Of a DNA stretch of 41,611 nucleotides, positions 1 to 8,528 are shown piece by piece. This DNA is from Cohnella xylanilytica (lineage in GTDB: Bacteria; Bacillota; Bacilli; Paenibacillales; Paenibacillaceae): the NCBI RefSeq assembly GCF_014212175.1, contig NZ_JACJVR010000111.1:1-41611 (forward strand), read 5' to 3'. The notes under the pieces are model-generated. The model was given only the letters and a program-made list of their open reading frames with translations. It was not told the origin of the DNA and searched no databases. The position numbers and the translations under genes were made by a program. Position 1 is the first letter of the stretch. Each line of letters starts with the position of its first letter.

Positions 1-1221
1 GGCTCTTCTGGCGCCAGCGCCTGTGCCCGCGCCCGCGCCTCTGCCGGCTCCGGCCCCAGCGCCTGCGCCGCGTCTCGCCGCCGGGCCCTCGCCCGCGGCC
101 AAAGGCGAAGACCCGATCGTCCGGCGCTCGATGCCCATGCCGATGCCGCTCTCGATCTTGGCGAGCTCCGGACGGTCCTTCGGCGCGACGAACGTGATCG
201 CCATCCCCGACTCGCCGGCGCGACCCGTCCGGCCGATTCGGTGGATGTAGCTCTCCACGTCGTGCGGAATGTCGTAGTTGTAGACGTGCGTCACGCCCTC
301 GACGTCGAGCCCCCGCGCGGCGATGTCGGTCGCCACGAGAAGCTGCAGCTTCGCTTCGCGGAACCGCTTCATGACCTGCTCCCGCTTCGCCTGGGACAAG
401 TCGCCGTGCAGCTCGTCGCTGGCGTAGCCGGCCGCCTGCAGCGCTTCGTTAAGCGTCGACGCCCGCCGCTTCGTCCGGCAGAAAATCATCCCGAGATAAG
501 GCCGAGTCTCGTCGATCATCTCCTTCAGGGCGTTCTGCTTGGCGCGGTCCGTCGTCTCGATCACGAGCTGCCGGATGTCCTTCACCGTCACCTGCTTGCC
601 GCGCACCGTCACTTCCTCCGGCTTGCGCAGGATGCGGCCCGCCAGCTCGCGGATCGCCCCTGGCATCGTCGCGGAGAACAGCAGCGTCTGCCGGTGCGAC
701 GGCGTGTTGCGCAGAATCTCCTCGACCTCGCCGAGGAAGCCCATGTGCAGCATCTGGTCCGCCTCGTCGAGCACAAGCGTCTGCACGCTGAACAGCTGCA
801 CCGTCTCCCGGCGCAGATGGTCGAGCAGCCGTCCCGGCGTCGCGATGATCAGATGCACGCTGCCCTTCAGCTTGGCGAGCTGCGCGTCGACGTCCTGGCC
901 GCCGTAGACCGCCAGCACGCGAATCCCTTCGTCCTCCCCGACGAGCCCCTTCACTTCCTCCGTAATCTGAAGGGCGAGCTCGCGGGTCGGAGTAACGATC
1001 AAACCCTGAAGCTTATCCGACTTGACGTTAACCTTCTCGAGCATCGGAAGCACGAACGCGAGCGTCTTGCCCGTGCCCGTCTGCGCTTGTCCGATTACGT
1101 CCTTCCCTTGAAGGACGAGCGGTATGGCCGCCTCCTGGATCGGAGTCGGCTTCTGGATGCCTTGAGCGGCCAACCTGGCCGTACGTTCGGCCGATATTCC
1201 TAATTGTGCGAAGCCTGACAC
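1..1221 (-). CDS. DEAD-box ATP-dependent RNA helicase (3' end outside window)
   Basis: ATP-dependent RNA helicase that unwinds or remodels RNA duplexes in the cytoplasm. The first 407 codons are present and the gene runs off the left edge. In order: Q-motif PTPIQ (about residues 25-29), Walker A AQTGTGKT (46-53), PTREL (about 78-82), the DEAD box (152-155), SAT (183-185) and the motif VI region HRIGRTGRAG in the second RecA-like domain. From about residue 365 the protein turns into a Gly/Ala/Arg/Pro-rich tail, as in CshA/DeaD-type helicases whose basic tails bind RNA. The start is GTG at 1221 because GAGGTG lies 5 nt upstream; an ATG at 1234 is in a different frame. Which cold-shock or ribosome-assembly paralogue this is cannot be told without the C-terminus. 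Confidence 0.93.
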   Translation of the reverse strand, partial: MSGFAQLGISAERTARLAAQGIQKPTPIQEAAIPLVLQGKDVIGQAQTGTGKTLAFVLPMLEKVNVKSDKLQGLIVTPTRELALQITEEVKGLVGEDEGIRVLAVYGGQDVDAQLAKLKGSVHLIIATPGRLLDHLRRETVQLFSVQTLVLDEADQMLHMGFLGEVEEILRNTPSHRQTLLFSATMPGAIRELAGRILRKPEEVTVRGKQVTVKDIRQLVIETTDRAKQNALKEMIDETRPYLGMIFCRTKRRASTLNEALQAAGYASDELHGDLSQAKREQVMKRFREAKLQLLVATDIAARGLDVEGVTHVYNYDIPHDVESYIHRIGRTGRAGESGMAITFVAPKDRPELAKIESGIGMGIERRTIGSSPLAAGEGPAARRGAGAGAGAGRGAGAGTGAGARRA

Positions 1222-1426
1222 TTAAGCACCTCATTTAGGTTTCTGCATTTTCTGGCAATCGGGGTCCCACCTATCGTACCACAACGAAGACCGTTCGAGA
1301 ATCGGGCGTCAGGTCGCGCATCCCCTGCTTCGGTATTAGGATAACCCAATGATGATGTGCGATGATACGGGCAAGGATGTACAATGGACGATAGAATAAC
1401 CTTGGTTCAAAGGAGTGATTCCGCCC

Positions 1427-1864
1427 ATGAACAACGTAACGAAATTCCGCATCGCGAAGCCGGCGCGCGACGTGTTCGAAGCGTTCGTCGACCCCGAGAA
1501 AATCGGCAACTTCTGGTTCTCCTCCAGCTCCGCCAGATGGGAGACGGGCCAAACCGTCGCGCTGGAATACGACCTGTACGGCGCGGTTCTGGACATCCGC
1601 CTGACCGAGGTCGAGCCGAACCGCAAAATCGTCTTCCTCTGGGGCGAAGGTGAGGACGAGCATACGGTCTCGATCGTCTTCCGGGAGACGGCGGACCGCT
1701 CCGTCACGGTCGTCGAGGTGACCGAGGAAGGCTTCCGGGAAGACGACCCGGACCTGATTCCGAAGCTCGTCGACAACAAGGAAGGCTGGGTGTTCATGCT
1801 GACCTGCCTGAAGGCGTACCTGGAATTCGGAGTCAAGGATTTGAGGGGCGCTTTGGAGAGGTGA
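1427..1864 (+). CDS. SRPBCC/AHSA1-family protein
   Basis: A 145-residue single-domain protein of the START-like SRPBCC superfamily (AHSA1, activator of Hsp90 ATPase-like). These proteins fold into a helix-grip cavity that binds hydrophobic ligands; the ligand here is unknown. The N-terminus KFRIAKPARDVFEAFVDPEK, the central W-E-x-G region and the C-terminal GWVFMLTCLKAYLEFG helix fit the family in order and length. I chose ATG 1427 with AAAGGAG 11 nt upstream; a GTG at 1415 overlaps that site. The gene is monocistronic, divergent from the helicase and convergent with the ABC exporter. Confidence 0.85.
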   Translation: MNNVTKFRIAKPARDVFEAFVDPEKIGNFWFSSSSARWETGQTVALEYDLYGAVLDIRLTEVEPNRKIVFLWGEGEDEHTVSIVFRETADRSVTVVEVTEEGFREDDPDLIPKLVDNKEGWVFMLTCLKAYLEFGVKDLRGALER

Positions 1865-1900
1865 CGTCGTCCACTCCGGAAAAGGGCCGCACAATGACAG

Positions 1901-1946
1901 AAAAGGGCCGCACCCCCAGCGAATCCAAATTCGCCCGGGTGCGGCC
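1901..1946 (-). terminator. Rho-independent terminator downstream of the bmrCD-type operon
   Basis: GGCCGCACCC (1906-1915) pairs perfectly with GGGTGCGGCC (1937-1946). A nested GCGAAT/ATTCGC stem extends the hairpin. On the minus strand the stem is followed by CTTTTCT. It lies between two convergent genes. The plus strand lacks a clean T run, so termination is mainly for the minus-strand operon. Confidence 0.75.
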
Positions 1947-1979
1947 TTCCGCTTCCTTCTACCCTCTCGCCGATGCCGC

Positions 1980-4004
1980 TCAAGCGCTCAGAACGGGAGA
2001 AGCCCCGCCCTGCTGCAGCTGGTACATCGCGTAATACTTGCCGCGCAGCGCCATAAGCGAATCGTGGTTGCCCCTCTCGACGATCTCGCCGTGGTCGAGC
2101 ACGAGAATCTGGTCGGCCTGCCGGATCGTCGACAGCCGGTGCGCGATGACGAACGTCGTGCGCCCCTTCTTCAAGACGTCGAGAGCCGCCTGGATGACGG
2201 CCTCCGTCTCGGTGTCGATGCTCGCCGTCGCCTCGTCGAGGATGAGGATCGCCGGGTCGTAGGCGAGCGCCCGGGCGAACGAGATCAGCTGCCGCTGGCC
2301 GGCGGACAGCGTGCTGCCCTTCTCGATGACCGGCTCGTCGATCCCGCCGGGCAGGCTCATGAACATGTCGTACGCGCCCACGTCGCGCAGCGCCTTCTCG
2401 ACCTTCCCCCGGCTAATCGCCGGGTTGTCGAGGCTGACGTTCGAAGCGATCGTGCCCGTGAACAGGAACGGATCCTGAAGCACGATGCCCATGTGCTGGC
2501 GAAGCAGCTGCTTCGGAATGTCCCGCACGTCGGTGCCGTCGACCGAGATCGTCCCCTGCTCGACGTCGTAGAACCGGAACAGCAGGTTCAGAATCGAGCT
2601 CTTGCCCGACCCGGTATGGCCGACGAGCGCGACCGTCTCCCCTTGGCGGGCTTCGAACGAGATGTTCTTTAGCACGTATTCTTCCGCCTTATACGCGAAG
2701 GTGACGTTCTTGAACGCGACTTCGCCCTTGTAGCGGTCGAGCTTGCCCGTCGCCACGTCGATTCCCGGTTCGTCCAGCAGCTTGAACACCCTCTCCGCGG
2801 ATACCCGCGCGGTCTCCAGGTTCGCCAGCTGGTTGACGATCCCGACGATCGGCTGGAACATCCGGTTCATATAATCGACGAACGCGTACAGCACCCCGAC
2901 CGTGACGGCCGAGCCTAACCATTTGCCCCAGAACATCCATATCACCGCTATGAAAATAATATTGCGAAACACGTTCACGAGGTTGTGAGACGTGATCGAG
3001 TTAAGGCTAAGCATCTTGTTCTGATACTTGTAAAATTCCTTGTTATGCTCGTCGAACTCTTCCATCGTCATCTTCTGCCGGCGGAACGCCTGAATGATCG
3101 GCATTCCGTTGATCGACTCGTTGATCATCGCGTTGATATCGCTAAGCTTGTTGCGGATGACTTCGTTATAGCGCCCGGCGAACTTCCGGTAGACGACGAT
3201 CCAGAGCAGCAGGATCGGCACGAGCGGAAGCGCGACCAGGGCGAGCTTCGGGCTGAGCAGGAACAGCGCGCCCAGTATGGCAGCCATGTAGACGACTCCG
3301 GAGAAAAAGTTCGCCAGAACCGCCACGAACAGTTCCCGCACCGCTTCCGTATCGTTCGTGATGCGCGAGACGACCTTGCCTGCCGGCAGGTTGTCGAAGT
3401 ACTGCACCGGCAGCCGCTGCGTGTGCGCGAAGACGTCCTCGCGCATCCGCTGCACGATCTTGTTGGCCGACGTCTGCAGCAGCAGCCGCTGGCCGTAGGT
3501 GAACACCGCCGCCAGCAGCAGCAGCCCGAAGTAGGAGGTGGCGAGGGTGATCAAGCCGGGAATCTCCGGCTTGTAGAAGCGGAACACTTCGCTCTTCGAG
3601 AGCTTCGTGACCGCGTACTCCTGCGTCCGGCCGTCCTCGGCCGTCACCGTCATCGTCCCGCCGTCCACCTGGCGGGAGCCTTCGAGAACGTCCGCGCCCT
3701 CGAGCCAGTAGTAGCTCGCCCCGGCTTGAAGCACCCGTGCGGGAGCCCCCTTGGCCTCGCCCTTGGCGAAGCGGTCCTCTCTCTTGTAGAACTTGCCGTC
3801 GTATTCGGCCGTCTTGCCGCTCTTCGCGTCGGCTTCGTACCAGACCTTCTCGATGCCGAGAATGTTCTGGTCGATCATCCGCTTGGCGATGAACGGCCCG
3901 AGCAGCTCGACGCTGACCGCCAAGGCGAGCAGCGCGAGCGCGAACAGAATCGGCCTTTTATATAGCATCGCGTATTGAAACAATCGTTTACCCGTCAGTC
4001 CCAT
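1980..4004 (-). CDS. bmrD: ABC multidrug exporter half-transporter, BmrD (YheH)-type
   Basis: Membrane-embedded half-transporter of 674 aa that pairs with the product of the gene just upstream to export drugs using ATP. An N-terminal ABC_membrane domain has TM1 at about residues 17-38. It is followed by a large insert (about 50-147) before TM2, typical of YheH/BmrD (673 aa in B. subtilis) and absent from the partner. The nucleotide-binding domain has Walker A GHTGSGKSS (462-470), signature LSAGQ (566-570) and Walker B ILILD with catalytic Glu591, so this subunit supplies the competent Glu. An in-frame stop just upstream fixes the ATG at 4004. The gap to bmrC is 59 nt with no terminator, so the two are co-transcribed. 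Expression is presumably set by the attenuator leader ahead of bmrC. Confidence 0.9.
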   Translation of the reverse strand: MGLTGKRLFQYAMLYKRPILFALALLALAVSVELLGPFIAKRMIDQNILGIEKVWYEADAKSGKTAEYDGKFYKREDRFAKGEAKGAPARVLQAGASYYWLEGADVLEGSRQVDGGTMTVTAEDGRTQEYAVTKLSKSEVFRFYKPEIPGLITLATSYFGLLLLAAVFTYGQRLLLQTSANKIVQRMREDVFAHTQRLPVQYFDNLPAGKVVSRITNDTEAVRELFVAVLANFFSGVVYMAAILGALFLLSPKLALVALPLVPILLLWIVVYRKFAGRYNEVIRNKLSDINAMINESINGMPIIQAFRRQKMTMEEFDEHNKEFYKYQNKMLSLNSITSHNLVNVFRNIIFIAVIWMFWGKWLGSAVTVGVLYAFVDYMNRMFQPIVGIVNQLANLETARVSAERVFKLLDEPGIDVATGKLDRYKGEVAFKNVTFAYKAEEYVLKNISFEARQGETVALVGHTGSGKSSILNLLFRFYDVEQGTISVDGTDVRDIPKQLLRQHMGIVLQDPFLFTGTIASNVSLDNPAISRGKVEKALRDVGAYDMFMSLPGGIDEPVIEKGSTLSAGQRQLISFARALAYDPAILILDEATASIDTETEAVIQAALDVLKKGRTTFVIAHRLSTIRQADQILVLDHGEIVERGNHDSLMALRGKYYAMYQLQQGGASPVLSA

Positions 4005-4063
4005 ACGAGCCTGTCACCTTCATTCCTTATCGAATTGCGTGCGGGTGAATCCGCGTGGCCTCC

Positions 4064-5812
4064 CTAGGAAGCCTCGACCATCGCCTCGAGCTGCTGCCGG
4101 TCGTACTGTTCCTTGTACCAGCCGCCTATGGCGAGCAGCTGCTCGTGCGTACCTTCCTCGACGATCTGGCCTTCGTCCATGACGATGATCCAGTCGGCGT
4201 GCTGCACCGCCGAGAGGCGATGCGTCGTGATGAGCGTCGTCTTGCCCGCGCGCTCGGTGCGGATCCCGTCGATGATCTCGGCTTCCGTCTTCGCGTCGAC
4301 GGCCGACAGCGCGTCGTCGAGAATGAGAATCTCGGGGTCGGCGATAAGCGCCCGCGCGATGCTGACCCGCTGCTTCTGCCCTCCGGACAGCGCCACGCCC
4401 TTCTCCCCGACCAGCGTCTCCAGCCCGTCGGGCAGGAAGCGGATGTCCTTCGCGAACGAAGCGCGCTCCAGCGCCCGCTGCAGGTCGGCCTCGTTCGCGC
4501 CGTCGCGGCCGAACAGGATGTTCTCGCGAATCGTGCGCGAGAACAGAATCGGCTGCTGCGGCACGTAGCCGATCCAGCCGAGCAGCCGGTCGATCTCCAT
4601 GTCGCGCAGAGAGACGCCCGACACGGCGATCTCCCCGCTGCCGAGCGGGTATTCGCGCAGCAGCTGCTTCAGGACCGTCGTCTTGCCGCTGCCGGTCCGG
4701 CCGACGATGCCGAGCGTCTGCCCGCGCCTGAGCGTGAACGACACGTTAACCAGGTTGTCGATCGACGAGCTCGGGTAGCGGAAGGTGACGTTCTTGAATT
4801 CGATCGTCTCCGGCGCGTCGACCGTCACCAGACGGTCGCTATCGTCGACGTCCGGCTTGTAGCCGAGCGTCTCGTTGACGCGGTCGAGCGAGGCGTTGCC
4901 CCGCTGCATGATGTTGATCAGCTCGCCGATCGCGAACATCGGCCAGATGAGCATGCCGAGGAACACGTTGAACGACACCAGCTCGCCGAGCGTGATCTCG
5001 CCGCGGAAGACGAGGTAGCCGCCGAAGCACAAGCCGATAATGTAACTGAGGTTGACGAGCACCTTGTTGGTCGGCTCGAACAGGGCGTCGATCTTGGCGA
5101 CGGCGATGTTCTTGTTCAGCACCTCGTTCGTCTTGGCGTGGAACCGGTCGCGGTCCGCCTCCTCCTGAACGTAGGCGCGGACGACGCGCACGCCGGACAC
5201 CGATTCGAGCACCTGGTCGTTCAGCTCGCCGAACGCGTCCTGCGCCTTCATGAAGCGGTCGTGGATCTTCCTGCCGAACGTAGTCATGAGAATCGCCATG
5301 ATCGGGAGCGGCAGCAGCGCCGCCAGCGTCAGCTTCCAGCTGATGAGCACCGCCATCATGAACAGGATGGTGAGCATGAACAGCGAGGAATCGATCAGCG
5401 TCAGAATGCCGAAGCCCGCGGTGTTCGAGATCGCCCACAGGTCGTTCGTGGAGCGAGCCATCAGATCGCCCGTTCGATTGCGTTCGTAGAAGGTCGGAGT
5501 CATTTTCAGAAAATGTCTCATCAGCCGCTTCCGAAGAAGCCGCTCCAGAACGAACGCTCCCCCAAACAGTTGATACATCCATACGTAAGTAATGAGGTAG
5601 CCTCCCACCGTCAGGCCTGCCCACCAGGCGAGCACCTCGAAGAACCTCCCGTCGCTGAGAGTTCCCTCGTGAATGCCGTCGATCGTGTAGCCGACCAGCT
5701 TCGGCGGAATGACGTCCATCACGCCGACCACCGTCAGCAGCACGATCGCGATCGTGTACCGGCGCCAGTGCAGCTTGAAGAACCAGCCTAGCTTTCTAAG
5801 TACCGTGAACAT
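4064..5812 (-). CDS. bmrC: ABC multidrug exporter half-transporter, BmrC (YheI)-type
   Basis: Partner subunit of the heterodimeric exporter, 582 aa (B. subtilis YheI/BmrC is 585 aa). It has an ABC_membrane domain with six predicted TM helices, then a nucleotide-binding domain with Walker A GRTGSGKTT, signature LSGGQ and Walker B ILILDD. Here Asp replaces the catalytic Glu, the degenerate-site signature expected for the C subunit of such a heterodimer. I start at ATG 5812, with AAAGGTG 7-8 nt upstream. A 42-codon in-frame upstream extension is rejected because it reads through the attenuator hairpins. This is the first structural gene after the leader ORF and two terminators, so transcription must read through both to reach it. 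Confidence 0.9.
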   Translation of the reverse strand: MFTVLRKLGWFFKLHWRRYTIAIVLLTVVGVMDVIPPKLVGYTIDGIHEGTLSDGRFFEVLAWWAGLTVGGYLITYVWMYQLFGGAFVLERLLRKRLMRHFLKMTPTFYERNRTGDLMARSTNDLWAISNTAGFGILTLIDSSLFMLTILFMMAVLISWKLTLAALLPLPIMAILMTTFGRKIHDRFMKAQDAFGELNDQVLESVSGVRVVRAYVQEEADRDRFHAKTNEVLNKNIAVAKIDALFEPTNKVLVNLSYIIGLCFGGYLVFRGEITLGELVSFNVFLGMLIWPMFAIGELINIMQRGNASLDRVNETLGYKPDVDDSDRLVTVDAPETIEFKNVTFRYPSSSIDNLVNVSFTLRRGQTLGIVGRTGSGKTTVLKQLLREYPLGSGEIAVSGVSLRDMEIDRLLGWIGYVPQQPILFSRTIRENILFGRDGANEADLQRALERASFAKDIRFLPDGLETLVGEKGVALSGGQKQRVSIARALIADPEILILDDALSAVDAKTEAEIIDGIRTERAGKTTLITTHRLSAVQHADWIIVMDEGQIVEEGTHEQLLAIGGWYKEQYDRQQLEAMVEAS

Positions 5813-5845
5813 GGTTTCACACCTTTCCGTTAAACGAATAACGCG

Positions 5846-5884
5846 ACAAACAAAAGAGCGTACCGCCCGCAAGCGATACGCTCT
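5846..5884 (-). terminator. Second attenuator terminator in the bmrCD-type leader
   Basis: On the minus strand AGAGCGTA-TCGC pairs with GCGG-TACGCTCT around a TTGCGG loop: 12 bp with one G.U, at 5855-5884. It is followed by TTTTGTTTGT. It sits between the leader ORF and bmrC, 34 nt before the bmrC start, so it would abort transcription before the exporter genes unless antiterminated. Confidence 0.85.
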
Positions 5885-5925
5885 CCACCGCGAAGCCGAG
5901 AACGTATGTTCTGCTCGAGCGGTGT

Positions 5926-5963
5926 AAGAAAGGCGCACGATTACGGGAACGTAACCATGCGCC
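5926..5963 (-). terminator. First attenuator terminator in the bmrCD-type leader
   Basis: On the minus strand GGCGCA-T-GGTTACG pairs with CGTAATC-G-TGCGCC around a TTCC loop (5932-5963), followed by TTTCTTAC. A small CTTGGA/TCCAAG hairpin (5964-5983) lies directly upstream, between the leader stop codon and this terminator. A ribosome stalled in the leader ORF could influence which structure forms. Confidence 0.8.
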
Positions 5964-5985
5964 TTGGAAGTCGAAGTCCAAGTGA

Positions 5986-6069
5986 TTAATTCGGCGCAGT
6001 CGGATTACGTCCGGGTAGCTTGTTAGCATGAGCGGCAGGAAATGTTGGAACAATCATGGCGTTAAGCAT
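5986..6069 (-). CDS. Regulatory leader peptide (bmrB/yheJ position), 27 aa
   Basis: A short ORF with ATG at 6069, TAA at 5986-5988 and a near-perfect ribosome-binding site AAAGGAGGA (6079-6087) 9 nt upstream. It sits about 34 nt downstream of the likely transcription start. The peptide begins MLNAMIVPTFPAAHANKLPG and is rich in Pro, Ala and Asn. B. subtilis bmrCD is preceded by bmrB (yheJ), a 54-aa leader whose translation controls transcription attenuation in response to ribosome-targeting antibiotics. The position, strong translation signal and two following terminators match that arrangement. I claim no residue-level homology to BmrB, and this ORF is half its length. The peptide probably acts through being translated rather than as a product. 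Confidence 0.72.
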   Translation of the reverse strand: MLNAMIVPTFPAAHANKLPGRNPTAPN

Positions 6070-6109
6070 GGGACGCAATCCTCCTTTCGATTTGTGAAAT
6101 CTATTTGAC

Positions 6110-6138
6110 ACTTTACCATCGCCGGGAAACGGTGTCAA
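6110..6138 (-). promoter_or_regulatory. Sigma-A promoter of the leader-bmrCD operon
   Basis: On the minus strand TTGACA (6133-6138), a 17-nt spacer and TAAAGT (6110-6115). The predicted start is near 6103, giving a leader of about 290 nt before bmrC. The strong -35 fits an operon controlled after initiation, by attenuation. Confidence 0.75.
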
Positions 6139-6314
6139 TCGGTTTTATCCACTTTTTACAAGACTTTTACCGTTGAGGTTGGGGACGGGCTTCCGCGCGT
6201 CGCCGGGCGGCTCCGGCCTTGCCCGGGGCTCGGGGCGTTTCAGACCGCCCCCCGTTGCGGGTATAACAGCTTATAGCCAACACCGCGTCCGGTCCCAAAA
6301 AGGGGGGATGGCTC

Positions 6315-7022
6315 ATGGGATTCATACTCCTCTATTCCCTGATCGTTCTGCTCGTCGTCGAGATCTCCGTCGTTCTCATGCGGGCGACCGGCCTCGACTA
6401 CGACATCGCGCGCTTCCAGGTCGTCTCCCTGCTGACCGGCACCGGCTTCACGACTCGGGAATCGGAGCTGATTCTCGGGCATCCGGTCCGGCGCCGCATC
6501 GGCATCTTCCTCATCCTGTTCGGCGCGTTCTCGCTGGCGGTCGTCATCTCCTGCATCAGCGCCATTCTCGCGCCGGACGTTCATCTCGTTCAGCTGACGG
6601 TCGCGGCGACCGCTCTTCTTGTCGTTTTCGTTATCGTGCGCTCGCCCTCCGCGGGCCGGTTCCTGTCGAAGCGGCTGTCCGGGACGTTCCGGCAGTCGTT
6701 CCAGGTGCATGAATTGTCGATCCGGGAGGTGCTGCTGCTGCGGGAGAACGACGCGTTCGTGGACGTGCCTCTCGGCGAAGGCTCGGGCTTGATCGGGCAG
6801 ACGCCGGACCGGCTGTGCGACGAATTCGCGGACTTAAACGTGCTGCTCATCCGGCGCGGCGACGTCGCCATCCGCGACCGGCGGATGCGGACCCCGCTCG
6901 AAGCCGGCGACGTGCTGTACGTGTACGGGGACCAAGGCGAGATCGAGCGGAGATTCGCCAGGGAACTGCGCGAGAAGCGCAAGAGCGAGGAAGACGAGAA
7001 GCAGGCGGCTTCTCCGGTGTGA
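6315..7022 (+). CDS. Membrane protein with C-terminal TrkA_C (RCK_C) domain
   Basis: 235 aa. Three hydrophobic helices (about residues 2-22, 62-86 and 92-110) are followed by a cytosolic TrkA_C/RCK_C domain (about 130-215), with IREVLLLRENDAFVDVPLGE and a closing GDVLYVYGD strand. RCK_C domains gate K+ and other cation transporters, and in several Firmicutes they bind c-di-AMP; binding here is inference. The loop between TM1 and TM2 contains LLTGTGFTTRESELI, reminiscent of a pore or filter segment, but there are too few helices for a full Trk/Ktr channel. GGGGGATGGCTC precedes the ATG. The stop is followed after 18 nt by the CorA-like gene, so the pair forms an operon. Confidence 0.75.
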   Translation: MGFILLYSLIVLLVVEISVVLMRATGLDYDIARFQVVSLLTGTGFTTRESELILGHPVRRRIGIFLILFGAFSLAVVISCISAILAPDVHLVQLTVAATALLVVFVIVRSPSAGRFLSKRLSGTFRQSFQVHELSIREVLLLRENDAFVDVPLGEGSGLIGQTPDRLCDEFADLNVLLIRRGDVAIRDRRMRTPLEAGDVLYVYGDQGEIERRFARELREKRKSEEDEKQAASPV

Positions 7023-7040
7023 GGAAGGAGGCGGACGGAC

Positions 7041-8501
7041 ATGGAGTCGGGGGACAAAAAGGTTCGGGAAGCGCTGTTCCAGCTGCTCTTCCCGTTCTCG
7101 CTCGACGCCGACTGTCACGGAAGGCTGCGCCGCACTCTCGCGAGAGAGGGCTTCGTCCCGTTCCGGCTGGACGCCTTGGAGCTGGAGGACGCGTTCTACG
7201 GTCCCCGCCATCGGGTGTCGCACCGGGCCATGGAACGCTATTACTTGCCGTTCACGAACCACGTCCTGTTCCCCGGCGACGACAACCCGGAGAGCTTCCA
7301 GCGGATGAGCAAGGCTCTCGGGCTGCGGGCGACGCTGCATACGGCCCGCTTCGACGCGCCGTTCGAGCTGCATTCGGTCGACGTCGTGCTCTGCCCGTTC
7401 GACACCGGCTTCATCACGCTTCGCGTCGAACTGTCGGACGTTCGCGAACCGGGCGGCGGCGATTGGGCCGGGATCCGCTTCTCCCAGGCGATCGAATTCG
7501 CCGACCGGCTGCGCGTCATGCAGGACGAGGACGCGGGGGACCGACGGGCCTGGGTGGAGTTCGAGGGGGAGCGGTACGAAGAGATTCAGGATTTCATTTT
7601 CCAGGCGATCCTGCCCCATACCGTGGAATATCTCGACCGGACGCCGATGGACGGCTCGTACTTCGAGAAGCTTCCCTACCTGATCGACGAGCGGATGTTC
7701 GTCATGGCTCACTACGCGTTCGACGGGGACGTGGAGATCACGCTGCTCGACCGGTACCGCGCCGTTCGCCTGGACGGGCTGGACGCTTCGGGCGGGCCTC
7801 GCGTCAGCGCGACCCACGAGCCGTACATCCGGCGGTTCTGCCGGGACGTCGGCTTCGACCGGTGGGCTCCGGACACGTATTACCTCGCCGACGAGAGCTG
7901 CTTCTGCTGCCTGACAAGACGGCCGGAGCCGGAAGCGAACGCCCTCGCCGACAAGATGCTGGGCGAGTATTATTACGGTCTCCTGCTCAATCTGTTCCAC
8001 CGGATCGTGCTGCTGAAGCTGGCCAACGCCTACTCGCGGGTCCAGCTGGAGCGGACGCCGGAGCAGACCGAGGTGCTCATTCGCGCGATTACGACGTTCT
8101 CCGCGAAGTACGACTTCCTCGAGGTCGTCTCGCAGACGCAGGGCCGGGAGATCTTCCTTCTGCTCCGCCGGATGTACGGCAACGACGAGCTGTTCGAGGA
8201 CGTGAAGATGACGCTGACGGACTTGTACAAGTATCAGGAGAACGCCACGTCCAAGCGATCCGGCTACCTGCTCACGGTGCTGACGATCTACACGGTCATC
8301 AGCGGCATCTACGGCATGAACCAGGTGATCGAGGACTTGAAGGGCCCGATCCGCTGGTCCGCCGCGAAGGCGTATTCGCCGTTCGAGTGGATCGCGCTCG
8401 CCGTGACGCTGTCCGGCCTCGTCGTCGCGTTCGCGCTGACCGCCAACGTGCTGAGCAAGTGGGGCGCCGACTGGCTTCGCCGGTTCTGGCGGCGGCGTTA
8501 A
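7041..8501 (+). CDS. CorA-like membrane protein with a GMN motif
   Basis: 486 aa. The long N-terminal part (about 1-400) is soluble and I do not recognise it by motif. The C-terminus has two TM helices: YLLTVLTIYTVISGIYGMN, with GMN at about 425-427, and FEWIALAVTLSGLVVAFALT. A Gly-Met-Asn at the end of the first of two C-terminal helices is the selectivity signature of CorA/Mrs2 Mg2+ channels, so this is probably a divergent CorA-type cation channel. Unlike classical CorA, the inter-helix loop is about 20 residues and lacks the MPE sequence, and the protein is much longer than the usual 310-370 aa. AAGGAGG lies 10 nt before the ATG. It is second in the operon with the TrkA_C membrane protein. 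Confidence 0.68.
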   Translation: MESGDKKVREALFQLLFPFSLDADCHGRLRRTLAREGFVPFRLDALELEDAFYGPRHRVSHRAMERYYLPFTNHVLFPGDDNPESFQRMSKALGLRATLHTARFDAPFELHSVDVVLCPFDTGFITLRVELSDVREPGGGDWAGIRFSQAIEFADRLRVMQDEDAGDRRAWVEFEGERYEEIQDFIFQAILPHTVEYLDRTPMDGSYFEKLPYLIDERMFVMAHYAFDGDVEITLLDRYRAVRLDGLDASGGPRVSATHEPYIRRFCRDVGFDRWAPDTYYLADESCFCCLTRRPEPEANALADKMLGEYYYGLLLNLFHRIVLLKLANAYSRVQLERTPEQTEVLIRAITTFSAKYDFLEVVSQTQGREIFLLLRRMYGNDELFEDVKMTLTDLYKYQENATSKRSGYLLTVLTIYTVISGIYGMNQVIEDLKGPIRWSAAKAYSPFEWIALAVTLSGLVVAFALTANVLSKWGADWLRRFWRRR

Positions 8502-8528
8502 GTCCGGCCAGGGGCGGGAAGCTCATTA

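Noticed and set aside
241..1203. Plus-strand frame opposite the DEAD-box helicase
   Set aside because: The minus strand has every helicase motif in order; this frame is its complement.
5817..6053. A 78-codon minus-strand frame in the bmrCD leader
   Set aside because: It passes through both terminator hairpins, its ATG lacks a ribosome-binding site, and the overlapping 27-codon ORF has an excellent one.
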